From positions 1 to 26,561 of the forward strand of contig CAZQXD010000060.1 in assembly GCA_964597315.1 (NCBI GenBank): a stretch of 26,561 bases of DNA. Reading direction: 5' to 3'. The notes beneath the pieces are model-generated. The model was given only the letters and a program-made list of their open reading frames with translations. It did no database searches and was not told the origin of the DNA. The stretch is from CAZQXD01 sp964597315. Lineage in GTDB: Bacteria > Pseudomonadota > Gammaproteobacteria > Competibacterales > Competibacteraceae. This document shows positions 15,630 to 22,392 of the stretch, piece by piece (position 1 is the stretch's first letter; each line of letters begins with the position of its first letter). The position numbers and the translations under genes are program-made.

Positions 15630-16285
15630 GATCGGGTTCCTATGGTTGGGTTTAGGGGGTCGTAAAGGGCGGCGTAGGCCCGGGCGGCGGCGGCCACATC
15701 CGGCTGGCCGAATACCCCGCTGATCACCGCCAGCCAATCCACTCCCGCCGCTACCAGGGGCGAGGCATTGTCCGGGGTGATGCCGCCAATGGCGACCACG
15801 GGCAGGTCCAGGCGGCGGCGGGCCTCGCGCAGCAACGCCAGGTCGGCCCGGGGGGCCGCAGGCTTGGTGGGAGAGGGGTAGACACTGCCGAAGGCCACGT
15901 AGTCCGCTCCCCGCTCCCGGGCCGCCAAGGCTAGGTCCAAGCGGTTATAGCAGGACACGCCAATGATGGCGTCTGCCCCTAGGCGCGTCCGGGCGGCTTC
16001 CGGGGCCGAGTCGTCCTTGCCCAGGTGTACCCCGGCGGCGCCGCTGGCCGCCGCCAGTTCCACATCGTCGTTGACGATCAGGGGGACCCCGTGGCGGCGG
16101 CACAGTTCCGCAAGCAACCCGGCCTGGCGTCGGCGGCTTGAAGCGGCGGCGCTCTTGTCTCGATACTGAATCAGCCGGGCGCCACCTACAATGGCGGCTT
16201 CCACGGCTCGGGTCAGGTCCACGTCGGCAACCGGCCGATCATCGGTAATGGCATACAGGCCCCGGGGGGGAAGGCGGTTAGCCAT
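15626..16285 (-). CDS. thiE: Thiamine-phosphate synthase
   Basis: 219-residue TIM-barrel enzyme joining HMP-pyrophosphate and thiazole phosphate to form thiamine monophosphate. Family blocks run in order: GLYAITDDR, RLIQYRDKSA, LIVNDDVELA, AGVHLGKDD, IGVSCYNR, YVAFGSVYPSPTKP and VVAIGGITPDNA. These include the pyrophosphate- and substrate-contacting residues. The ATG overlaps the thiD end by 8 bp and the stop overlaps the hemL ATG, so the three genes form one tightly coupled unit. No TPP riboswitch core was seen upstream of thiD. Confidence 0.97.
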   Translation of the reverse strand: MANRLPPRGLYAITDDRPVADVDLTRAVEAAIVGGARLIQYRDKSAAASSRRRQAGLLAELCRRHGVPLIVNDDVELAAASGAAGVHLGKDDSAPEAARTRLGADAIIGVSCYNRLDLALAARERGADYVAFGSVYPSPTKPAAPRADLALLREARRRLDLPVVAIGGITPDNASPLVAAGVDWLAVISGVFGQPDVAAAARAYAALYDPLNPTIGTRS

Positions 16286-17093
16286 GGTCGTCGGACTCGT
16301 GGTCGTCGGCCCAGTACAGGCGGTTGGGAAGATGCTGACCCATGCCGACCCGGTAGCCTGCTCGCAACGCCTCCCAGGTGTATTCCTGGGCCTGATGAAT
16401 GGCGGACAGAAACACCTGGCCCTGGGCCAACAGCCCGGCGATGGCGGAAGCCAGGGTGCAGCCGGAGCCGTGGTAGCTATGGGGCAGGCGTTCCCAGGTG
16501 TAGGTGTCCAGGCGGCGGTGGTTGCCGTACAGCCGGTTGACCACGTGAGAGGCCGGTTCGTGGGCGCCGGTAATCAGTACATAGCGGCAGCCCTGTTCCA
16601 ACAGCGCCATGGCGCAGGCGTCCAGACTGTCCGCCTCCGGGGCCAGGCGGCGGGCTTCCGGGCTATTGGGGGTAAGTACCCAGGTGTGGGGCAGCAGCAA
16701 GTGGCGAATGGACTCGATCAGTTCCCGCCCGGCCAGGTCGGTGCCGGCGCCGGTGGCCAGGACCGGGTCCAGGATCACCGGAATATGGGGATAATCGGTA
16801 AGTAGGGTATGTACCGCCCCGACGGTTTCCACGCTACCCAGCAGACCGATCTTGATGGCCGCCACGGGCATGTCTTCCAGCACCGCCCGGGCCTGGGCCG
16901 CCACTAGACCCGGACTCAGGGGCAGCAGGTCCTTGATGTCACGGGTATCCTGGACGGTAAGGGTGGTGATCACCGGAGCGCCGTGACAGCCCATGCTGGC
17001 GATGGTTTCCAGGTCGGCCTGGATGCCGGCGCCGCCGCTGGGGTCGTTGCCGGCGATGGTCATGACCACGGGAATTGAATAGGTGCTGCTCAT
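16278..17093 (-). CDS. thiD: Hydroxymethylpyrimidine/phosphomethylpyrimidine kinase
   Basis: 271-residue ribokinase-fold enzyme phosphorylating HMP and HMP-phosphate to supply ThiE. The N-terminal motif TIAGNDPSGGAGIQADLET marks the substrate-binding region, CHGAPVITTLTVQDT follows, then DPVLATGAGTDL. The C-terminal anion-hole motif is HGSGCTLASAIA with conserved Cys212. In many ThiD proteins the first motif reads AGSDPSGGAG; here Asn replaces Ser. It is the first gene of the leftward thiD-thiE-hemL unit and divergent from rubredoxin, a neighbourhood I recall from other gammaproteobacteria. Confidence 0.97.
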   Translation of the reverse strand: MSSTYSIPVVMTIAGNDPSGGAGIQADLETIASMGCHGAPVITTLTVQDTRDIKDLLPLSPGLVAAQARAVLEDMPVAAIKIGLLGSVETVGAVHTLLTDYPHIPVILDPVLATGAGTDLAGRELIESIRHLLLPHTWVLTPNSPEARRLAPEADSLDACAMALLEQGCRYVLITGAHEPASHVVNRLYGNHRRLDTYTWERLPHSYHGSGCTLASAIAGLLAQGQVFLSAIHQAQEYTWEALRAGYRVGMGQHLPNRLYWADDHESDDHG

Positions 17094-17210
17094 GGCGGTG
17101 GGCTATCTCGGGTTGTGGGTTCGGGCGCCGGGTTTCATCGGAGCGGACCGGCATGGGAGAATAATACCGCTATAGGATTCAGACCATCATACAAAGAGGC
17201 AGATAGCCAA

Positions 17211-17375
17211 ATGAAGAAGTATATGTGCGTGATTTGCGGATTTATTTACGATGAGGAACAGGGTTGGCCGGATGAGGGTATCGCGCCGGGCACCCCTTGG
17301 GATGAGGTGCCCCCTACCTGGGTGTGCCCGGAATGCGGAGCCAGCAAGGAAGATTTCGAAATGATTGAAATCTGA
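17211..17375 (+). CDS. rubA: Rubredoxin
   Basis: 54-residue cytosolic iron-sulfur electron carrier. The single Fe is held by Cys6 and Cys9 (CVICG) and by Cys39 and Cys42 (CPECGASK). The intervening aromatic and acidic signature YDEEQGWPDEGIAPGTPWDEVP is classic for AlkG/RubA-type rubredoxins of aerobic proteobacteria. The ATG at 17211 follows GAGG at slightly long spacing; upstream in-frame sequence lacks similarity. No rubredoxin reductase is in the window. The gene ends one base before the convergent class II aldolase gene. Confidence 0.97.
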   Translation: MKKYMCVICGFIYDEEQGWPDEGIAPGTPWDEVPPTWVCPECGASKEDFEMIEI

Positions 17376-17384
17376 GTCAGATTT
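17368..17384. repeat. 17-bp palindrome holding both convergent stop codons
   Basis: AAATCTGA-G-TCAGATTT is a perfect inverted repeat centred on 17376. The rubredoxin TGA (17373-17375) and the aldolase TGA (minus strand, 17379-17377) sit symmetrically in it, so both proteins end in Ile-stop encoded by the same eight bases. As RNA it gives only a weak 6-bp stem followed by T residues, so terminator activity is doubtful. Confidence 0.9.
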
Positions 17385-17934
17385 TACCCGCTTGCCCGGC
17401 GATGAAAGCGGTCTTGGCCGAATGCTCCAGGGCGCAAGTCCATTTATAGGCCAACCCCAAAGTGTCCGCGCAGGCGAACACCCCGTGGCCTCGCACCACG
17501 GCCACCGGAAACTGGCCCAGGACTTCAGCGAGCATTTTCGGCGCTTGGCGAGGATAGTCGTCATAGGGAATGGTGATGACCGGCACCCGGGCGGCCCCAA
17601 ACTGGCGGGGGTCGCCGCCGGGTAGGAACTCCTCGTTATCCATGGTCATGGCCACGGTATAGGGGCCGTGGCTATGCAGCAGCGCCCGGACCTGGGCGTT
17701 AGCCAGAAAAACCGCCAGATGCAAAGGGGTTTCGGCACAGGCCCCTTTGCCCTCGGGGCCTTCCAGGGGACATTCCACCAGATCGCCGCTGGTCAGGGCA
17801 TCCGCGCAACAGTCCGTTGGGGTGATCCACAGGACATCCCCCTCCCGCACCGAGGTGCTGCCGCTGTGGGAATCGTTCAGCCCGTAATGGCGCAGCCAGT
17901 GGTGATAACGTACTAGATCGTCTTTGATATTCAT
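17377..17934 (-). CDS. Class II aldolase/adducin-family protein
   Basis: 185-residue cytosolic metal enzyme of the L-fuculose-phosphate aldolase / ribulose-5-phosphate 4-epimerase / MtnB family. Zn ligands are placed as expected: His87 and His89 in LLHSHGPYT, and His150 in VVRGHGVFA. The acid/base Glu is in AETPLHLAVF (Glu68). The early NDSHSGSTSVREGDVLWITPTD segment corresponds to the phosphate-binding NxSxR region, altered to SGSTSVR. It is shorter than most members (about 200-230). Sugar-phosphate aldolase, epimerase or dehydratase activity cannot be chosen from sequence; no mtn-pathway genes are nearby to support methylthioribulose dehydratase. Regulation is by a probable extended -10 promoter only nine bases before the ATG, with no ribosome-binding site. 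Confidence 0.9.
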   Translation of the reverse strand: MNIKDDLVRYHHWLRHYGLNDSHSGSTSVREGDVLWITPTDCCADALTSGDLVECPLEGPEGKGACAETPLHLAVFLANAQVRALLHSHGPYTVAMTMDNEEFLPGGDPRQFGAARVPVITIPYDDYPRQAPKMLAEVLGQFPVAVVRGHGVFACADTLGLAYKWTCALEHSAKTAFIAGQAGKI

Positions 17935-17943
17935 GGGGGCGGG

Positions 17944-17952
17944 ATTATATCA
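17944..17952 (-). promoter_or_regulatory. Extended -10 promoter of class II aldolase gene
   Basis: The minus strand reads TGATATAAT, a perfect TGn-TATAAT. Only nine bases (CCCGCCCCC) separate it from the ATG at 17934, so transcription should begin two or three bases before, or at, the start codon. No clear -35 is seen, as is usual for extended -10 promoters. Confidence 0.65.
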
Positions 17953-18041
17953 GCGCCGTGTCGGGAAGCGGTGGCCGAGGCACAGAATTTTTTGATGCCC
18001 GCATAGCTGTCCAACGCCTCCCCGGCCTTCGGGTTAGCCGC

Positions 18042-18869
18042 TTAGTTGCCTGGCGGCAGGGGGTCGGTGCGCTCCACTCCGGTTTCCAGGACGCCGTCGG
18101 CAAACAGCCGGAACCAGCGATAGCCGGGGGGAAGGTCATCGGCTGCGGGGCCGGGTAGACCGGGTTTGAACTGTACGCAGGTCGAGGGCGCGCCCAGCAA
18201 TTCCACGCCATTGCGCCGGGCGGCGAAGGCTTGGTGGATATGTCCCCAAATCACCGCCCGCACCTGAGGATGCCGGTCCAGCACCTGGAATAAACGGTCG
18301 CCGTTGTCTACGGTCATGGTATCCAGCCAGTCGCTTTGGATGTTTAGGGGTTGGTGATGGAGACAGACCATGGCCCAGTGTTCGGGATGGGCGGTCAGGG
18401 TGAGGTCCAGAAAATCCAGGGTCTCCTCCCCGAGCCGCCCACCGGTCTGTCCGGGGACGCTGGAGTCCAGCAGCAGGAATTGCCAAGACCCGGCCAGGAC
18501 ATGGCGCGGGGCGCTGACCAGACCCTGGTTCAGGGTTTGCGCCAGCAGGCTGGCTTTATCGTGGTTGCCCGCCAGGCAGTAGATGGGCACTCCCAGGGGT
18601 TCCAAAAACTCCCGAACCCGCCGGTAACCCGCGAGGCCCTCGTCCTGAACCAGATCGCCAGTGGCCAGAATCAGATCCGCCGGCCAGTGGCGTTGTTGCA
18701 TCCGGGCCAGCACGGCGGTCAGGCTGCTGTCCACATCCACGCCCCAGAGTCGGCTGCCTGGTTGCGCCTTGAGGTGGGTATCGGTGATTTGTATGACCTG
18801 CAAAGGTGAATGTGCCGCCAACCCATTGTCTCCACAGTTCGCGTTTGCCGGGTGGTTGAATCTGTCCAT
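18042..18869 (-). CDS. cpdA: 3',5'-cyclic-AMP phosphodiesterase
   Basis: 275 residues, the same length as E. coli CpdA. Cytosolic dinuclear-metal phosphodiesterase hydrolysing cAMP, and so tuning CRP-type regulation. Calcineurin-fold metal motifs are complete: ITDTHL (Asp30, His32), TGDLVQDE (Asp72), LAGNHDK (Asn102, His103), CLHHQPL and WGHIHQAF. The ATG at 18869 is preferred over a GTG nine codons upstream; AGGG lies about 9 bases before it. It is divergent from the O-methyltransferase gene. No terminator is visible in the 107 bp before the aldolase gene, so some read-through is possible. Confidence 0.95.
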   Translation of the reverse strand: MDRFNHPANANCGDNGLAAHSPLQVIQITDTHLKAQPGSRLWGVDVDSSLTAVLARMQQRHWPADLILATGDLVQDEGLAGYRRVREFLEPLGVPIYCLAGNHDKASLLAQTLNQGLVSAPRHVLAGSWQFLLLDSSVPGQTGGRLGEETLDFLDLTLTAHPEHWAMVCLHHQPLNIQSDWLDTMTVDNGDRLFQVLDRHPQVRAVIWGHIHQAFAARRNGVELLGAPSTCVQFKPGLPGPAADDLPPGYRWFRLFADGVLETGVERTDPLPPGN

Positions 18870-18886
18870 TTTCGAGCCCTTATAAT
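18856..18886 (+). promoter_or_regulatory. Sigma-70-type promoter for the O-methyltransferase gene
   Basis: TTGAAT (18856-18861), a 19-bp spacer and a perfect TATAAT (18881-18886). The predicted start near 18893 leaves a leader of about 50 nt. The -35 lies inside the 5' end of divergent cpdA. Confidence 0.5.
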
Positions 18887-18942
18887 GGCCTTCCACTGCC
18901 CACTATCCATACCCCCCGGCCAGAGGCCGAAGGAGACGACGC

Positions 18943-19605
18943 ATGTCGAACCAGACCTTACAACTCAACGAAAACACTTATCAGTATATGCTTTCCGTCG
19001 CGTTGCGCGAACCGCCAATCTTGCGACGGCTGCGGGACGAGACCGCCGCCATGACCAATGCCAATATGCAAATTGCCCCGGAGCAGGGTCAATTCATGGC
19101 CTTGCTGGCGCGAATGCTGCAAGCCCGGCGAACCGTAGAGGTAGGGGTGTTTACCGGCTATAGCACCCTGGCCGTGGCCCTGGCCCTACCTGAGGACGGC
19201 CAAGTGATCGCCTGCGACATCAGTAAGGAGTGGACCGACAAGGCGCGGCCGTATTGGGCGGAGGCCGGGGTGGCCCACAAAATTGATTTACGCCTGGCCC
19301 CAGCCCTGGAAACCCTGGACGGTTTGTTGGCGGAGGGCCAGGCGGGCGCCATCGACTTTGCGTTTATCGACGCCGACAAAGGCGGCTATATCGCCTACTA
19401 CGAACGGCTGTTGACCCTGCTGCGCCCAGGGGGCCTGATCGCTGTGGATAATGTGCTGTGGGGCGGACAAGTGGCCGATCCTGGGGAGGACGGCGACGAT
19501 ACCGTGGCCATTCGGGCTTTTAACGAGCATCTGCGCGAGGACCAGCGGGTGATGCTCAGCCTGGTGCCCATTGGCGATGGCCTGACCTTGGCGCTAAAGC
19601 GGTAA
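18943..19605 (+). CDS. Class I SAM-dependent O-methyltransferase
   Basis: 220-residue cytosolic enzyme of the caffeoyl-CoA/catechol O-methyltransferase family. The SAM site is VEVGVFTGYST (65-75), with CDIS (91-94) for the ribose and a metal/catalytic segment DFAFIDADKGGY with Asp143. The second metal ligands are Asp169-Asn170 (AVDNVLWGG). The N-terminal helix region (TNANMQIAPEQGQFM) matches bacterial members. AAGGAG precedes the ATG. The natural acceptor is unknown; bacterial homologues act on catechol-like or other hydroxylated small molecules. The stop lies 7 bp from the convergent argA stop. Confidence 0.93.
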   Translation: MSNQTLQLNENTYQYMLSVALREPPILRRLRDETAAMTNANMQIAPEQGQFMALLARMLQARRTVEVGVFTGYSTLAVALALPEDGQVIACDISKEWTDKARPYWAEAGVAHKIDLRLAPALETLDGLLAEGQAGAIDFAFIDADKGGYIAYYERLLTLLRPGGLIAVDNVLWGGQVADPGEDGDDTVAIRAFNEHLREDQRVMLSLVPIGDGLTLALKR

Positions 19606-19612
19606 GCCGAGC

Positions 19613-20923
19613 TTAAAGGGCCTTGATAAACGCCTTGGAGCGTCGTTGCAGATTGTACATGCCCTGTTTCGACACCGGCAGGTCGGTGATCTGGGCCGGT
19701 TCGAAGCCCCGCTCCTGGAACCAGTGGGCGGTGCGGGTGGTGAGTACGAACAACCGTTCCAGACCCTGTTGCCGGGCCTGGCGTTCGAGAACGGCAAGCA
19801 GGGCGTCGGCCCGACCGCTGTCCCGGTATTCTGGATGCACGGCCACGCAGGCCAGCTCCCCCACCCGCTCCCCGGCGAAAGGATAGAGTGCGGCGCAGCC
19901 GATGATGGAGCCGTCCCGGTCCAGCACCGTGAACCGGCCAATCTCCATCTCCAGCAGTTCCCGGGAACGGCGCACCAGGGTGCCGTCCGCTTCCAAGGGG
20001 CGGATCAGTTCCAACAAACCGCCAACATCGTCGATGTCCGCCGGACGCAGGTTTTCATAGAGTTCGGCAGTGACTAGCGTCCCCACACCGTCCCGGGTGA
20101 ACAACTCAAGCAGCAGAGCGCCGTCTACACGCCGATCCAGCAAATGGCCGCGCCGTACCCCGCCTCGGCAGGCCCGCAAGGCATGGCCCAGATAGCGGGC
20201 GATGTCCTCGTCCAGCGGCGGGTCCCTGGTCAGTAGAGCTTCTACCTCGGAGGGGACGAGTTGGCGCAGCAGTCGGCCCCTGGCGTCCAAGGGGCCGGTC
20301 GACTCGGAGAGTAGCAGCAGCTTGTCAGCCCGCAGGGCGGTGGCGGTGGCCACGGCCACTTCCTCGGCGCCCAAATTGAATACTTCTCCGGTGGGGGAAT
20401 AGCCCAGGGGCGAGAGCAGCACGATGGCCCCCCGGTTCAGGCTGGCGCGGATGGCCTCCACATCGACCCGCCGCACCTCGCCGGTGAAGCAGAAATCCAC
20501 CCCGTCCCGCACCCCCACTGGCCGGGCGATCACGAAATTGCCTGACACCACCCGCAACTGGGCGCCATGCATGGGAGAATTGGCCAGCCCCATGGACAGC
20601 AGAGATTCCACCTGGATGCGGACCTGACCCACCGCCTGGCGGACCAGGGGCAGGGCGGCCTCGTCGGTGATGCGCAGGCCATGCACATAGCGCAGGTCCC
20701 TGTGCGCCTCCGCCAGACGGGACTCGATCTGGGGCCGCGCGCCGTGTATCAGCACCAGTTGCGCCCCAAGGGTGTGGAGCAGGGCGATATCGTGGATCAG
20801 TTCGGGGAATTTCTGGTCATCCACCGCCTCGCCCCCGAACAACACTACGAAAGTGCGGCCTCGGTGGGCATTGATATAAGGCGCGGCTTGCCGAAACCAG
20901 TGGACGTAGCTGTTGTCGTTCAA
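19613..20923 (-). CDS. argA: Amino-acid N-acetyltransferase (N-acetylglutamate synthase)
   Basis: 436-residue cytosolic enzyme (E. coli 443) acetylating glutamate as the first step of arginine synthesis. An amino-acid-kinase domain (about 1-280) starts with WFRQAAPYINAHRGRTFVV and FGGEAV, and carries the arginine feedback site. A GNAT domain (about 290-436) shows ELIRPLEADGTLVRRSRELLEMEIG, CVAVHPEYRDSGRADALL and the near-terminal HWFQERGF block. The start is TTG at 20923, with AGGAG six bases upstream; no in-frame ATG fits the family N-terminus as well. The TTG start implies modest translation. Confidence 0.96.
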   Translation of the reverse strand: MNDNSYVHWFRQAAPYINAHRGRTFVVLFGGEAVDDQKFPELIHDIALLHTLGAQLVLIHGARPQIESRLAEAHRDLRYVHGLRITDEAALPLVRQAVGQVRIQVESLLSMGLANSPMHGAQLRVVSGNFVIARPVGVRDGVDFCFTGEVRRVDVEAIRASLNRGAIVLLSPLGYSPTGEVFNLGAEEVAVATATALRADKLLLLSESTGPLDARGRLLRQLVPSEVEALLTRDPPLDEDIARYLGHALRACRGGVRRGHLLDRRVDGALLLELFTRDGVGTLVTAELYENLRPADIDDVGGLLELIRPLEADGTLVRRSRELLEMEIGRFTVLDRDGSIIGCAALYPFAGERVGELACVAVHPEYRDSGRADALLAVLERQARQQGLERLFVLTTRTAHWFQERGFEPAQITDLPVSKQGMYNLQRRSKAFIKAL

Positions 20924-21220
20924 TCCTCGCTCCTGGTGAGCGTTTGGAGTCGTATCGGAGGGGCATTTTAACCGACGCCCGTGGCTGCGCGAAAACGGAT
21001 TATCAGCCGGACTCCGGCGGCCAACAGGCTGCTGGCCGCTGCGAAATTCGGGGTCGAAAGCGTAAATCCTAAAAGCGCGGGGGATTGTTTCCTAAACCGT
21101 ACTGAGCAGCTCTAAAGGCACAAACCCCACGCCCTGTTACCAGTTGCGATGAGGGGGGGGCGGTGCAACCGTCCGCGACCGACGGGCTATGCGCCGCCGG
21201 TCGCGCGAACGGCAGGCCGA
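20924..21220 (-). other. Intergenic region upstream of argA, hairpins but no gene
   Basis: About 300 bp between the RRM gene stop and the argA start, same strand. It contains a GC hairpin just after the RRM gene (GCGACCG/CGGTCGC, 21175-21204) without a U-tract. It also holds overlapping hairpins GCCGG/CCGGC (21006-21018) and GCGGCCA/TGGCCGC (21017-21039), and a run of eight G at 21153-21160. TTAAAAT near 20965 on the minus strand could be the argA -10. No ARG-box-like pair was recognised. Confidence 0.5.
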
Positions 21221-21496
21221 TTAGAACCGTCGGGGGCGGCGGGGGGAGTTCTCGCCGCGAGGGCGGGCTTGATTGACTTTCAGATTACGGCCTTTCAAGT
21301 TAGCGCCGTTGAGTTGTTTGATGGCTTCCTCCGCGTCAGCCTGGCGAGGCATTTCAACGAAGCCAAAGCCTTTGGACTGGCCGGTGAATTTATCCTTGAT
21401 GACAGAGGCCGTCTCCACTTCGCCGTACTCCTCAAAGGCAGTGCGAAGGTCCTCGTCGACGAGGTCGTAAGACAGGTTTCCAACGTAAATATTCAT
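21221..21496 (-). CDS. RRM-domain RNA-binding protein
   Basis: 91-residue single RNA-recognition-motif protein. RNP2 is IYVGNL (3-8) and RNP1 is KGFGFVEM (42-49), both with the RNA-stacking aromatics. The C-terminal tail from about residue 78 is Arg/Pro-rich (ARPRGENSPRRPRRF), likely adding nonspecific RNA affinity. Bacterial relatives include the cyanobacterial Rbp proteins and short proteobacterial RRM proteins, several of which are cold-induced. A weak AAGGG lies 10 bases before the ATG. The gene is transcribed alone behind a long structured leader. Confidence 0.95.
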   Translation of the reverse strand: MNIYVGNLSYDLVDEDLRTAFEEYGEVETASVIKDKFTGQSKGFGFVEMPRQADAEEAIKQLNGANLKGRNLKVNQARPRGENSPRRPRRF

Positions 21497-21699
21497 GAAC
21501 GATCAGCCCTTGCTGTGATGCCATACAGAGAATGAATCAGACGTCGACTATGGCACCGAAGCGAAGTCTGATTTTGGCGGGTGGCCTCTGGCCATCCACC
21601 GGTTGTCCTGGTTGACCGATCTTGCCTGAAGCAAGGGCGGAATCGGTCTCGGATGGCCACCCGCTAATAGCGACCACCTTAAGCGGCGGTTGGCCGCTT
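21497..21699 (-). promoter_or_regulatory. Structured ~200-nt 5' leader of the RRM gene
   Basis: Three successive inverted-repeat elements fill the leader. First is AAGCGGC/GCCGCTT (21681-21699), right at the predicted transcript start. Second is a large compound hairpin at 21577-21664, with nested arms GCGGGT/ACCCGC, GGCCATCC/GGATGGCC, GACCGAT/ATCGGTC and an apical CTTGC/GCAAG stem. Third is AATCAGAC/GTCTGATT (21535-21573), nearest the start codon. An alternative pairing GCGGGTGGCC/GGCCACCCGC competes with the second nested arm. No known riboswitch is recognised. Thermosensing or autoregulation is inference by analogy with cold-shock mRNA leaders. Confidence 0.6.
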
Positions 21700-21704
21700 C
21701 GTAC

Positions 21705-21710
21705 ACTATA
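21705..21710 (-). promoter_or_regulatory. -10 box for the RRM gene
   Basis: The minus strand reads TATAGT, about six bases before the first leader hairpin, placing the transcript start near 21698. The -35 is poor. Confidence 0.4.
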
Positions 21711-22392
21711 GGGCAGATATTCACAGCCCTCCTTGTGGAGAGTAAAAAATAACCCGTGCATCCTAGCCCCAGGTCAGACCGCCGAAAGCGTCTCAAATCC
21801 CTTGATGGGGACGTTCTGAAATCCTGTGGGCGCAGGGGTCGCCGATGGGGTTTCCCGAGCCTCCCGAGGCGTCACCGCCAAATCGAGCAGCAAGTATAGA
21901 CCCCATCGCCCATTCCATCTCCACCTGCCGGGTCAATACTCCGCCCTGGGTCAAGCCGGTCGTTGTGGGCGACGCGGCGGTTGCCGGGGTTGCGTAGCCA
22001 GCATCATAGGGCTTCGGCCCGTTGGCCGCCAGACATTCCGGCGGCGTTCCGATACCCCGATCCCTGGGCGATGGCATTCGCCCGGGAGGCCCGGAAAGAT
22101 TGCGGCCCGGCAGGTGGGTGGTAGAGCAAGAGGTATGGCGGGAGGCGCAAACCAAAGGTCGGTGTTGCGGTCAGGCTATATACTCCAAGAATCAGCTTTT
22201 GCTCCGTTCAGCGAGGCCCCTAAGCCACTCAGGCTGCTGGTCAAAGGCAAGATTTAGGCGGGGGGCGATGGGCGGGGTGGTGGCGTCGGGGAGTACAGAG
22301 TCTCGTATCGGGCATCGCGAAATTAATAAACATGGGGTTCCGCGCCCGGGGGCGACATCGTGCCGGGGCCGGGTAACAGGGGTAGGTCAATC
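21711..22392. other. ~680-bp region without a convincing gene
   Basis: Between the RRM promoter and the sugar dehydrogenase. Open frames on both strands are compositionally odd and match nothing I recognise. The stretch 22009-22086 has three adjacent hairpins: GGGC-TTCG-GCCC (22009-22020, a UUCG tetraloop), GCCGCC/GGCGGC (22025-22045) and CCTGGGCGA/TCGCCCGGG (22063-22086, one G-T pair). I found no tRNA, tmRNA, RNase P or 6S RNA signature. It may be noncoding RNA, decayed gene remnants or simply spacer. The dehydrogenase promoter should lie in its last part; AATTAATAAAC at 22321-22331 is its only A/T-rich segment. Confidence 0.4.

Noticed and set aside
17094..17210. TPP riboswitch before thiD
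   Set aside because: The conserved CUGAGA and ACCUGAUCUGGxUAxUxCCxGCG core elements are not present on the minus strand.
21153..21160. Run of eight G as a phase-variable tract
   Set aside because: It lies in an intergenic region, not in a coding start or between promoter elements that I can identify.
21793..22155. Minus-strand open frame of 120 codons in the gap before the sugar dehydrogenase
   Set aside because: Composition is Pro/Thr/Gly-rich with no domain, weak start context, and it crosses the hairpin cluster. Not supportable as a gene.
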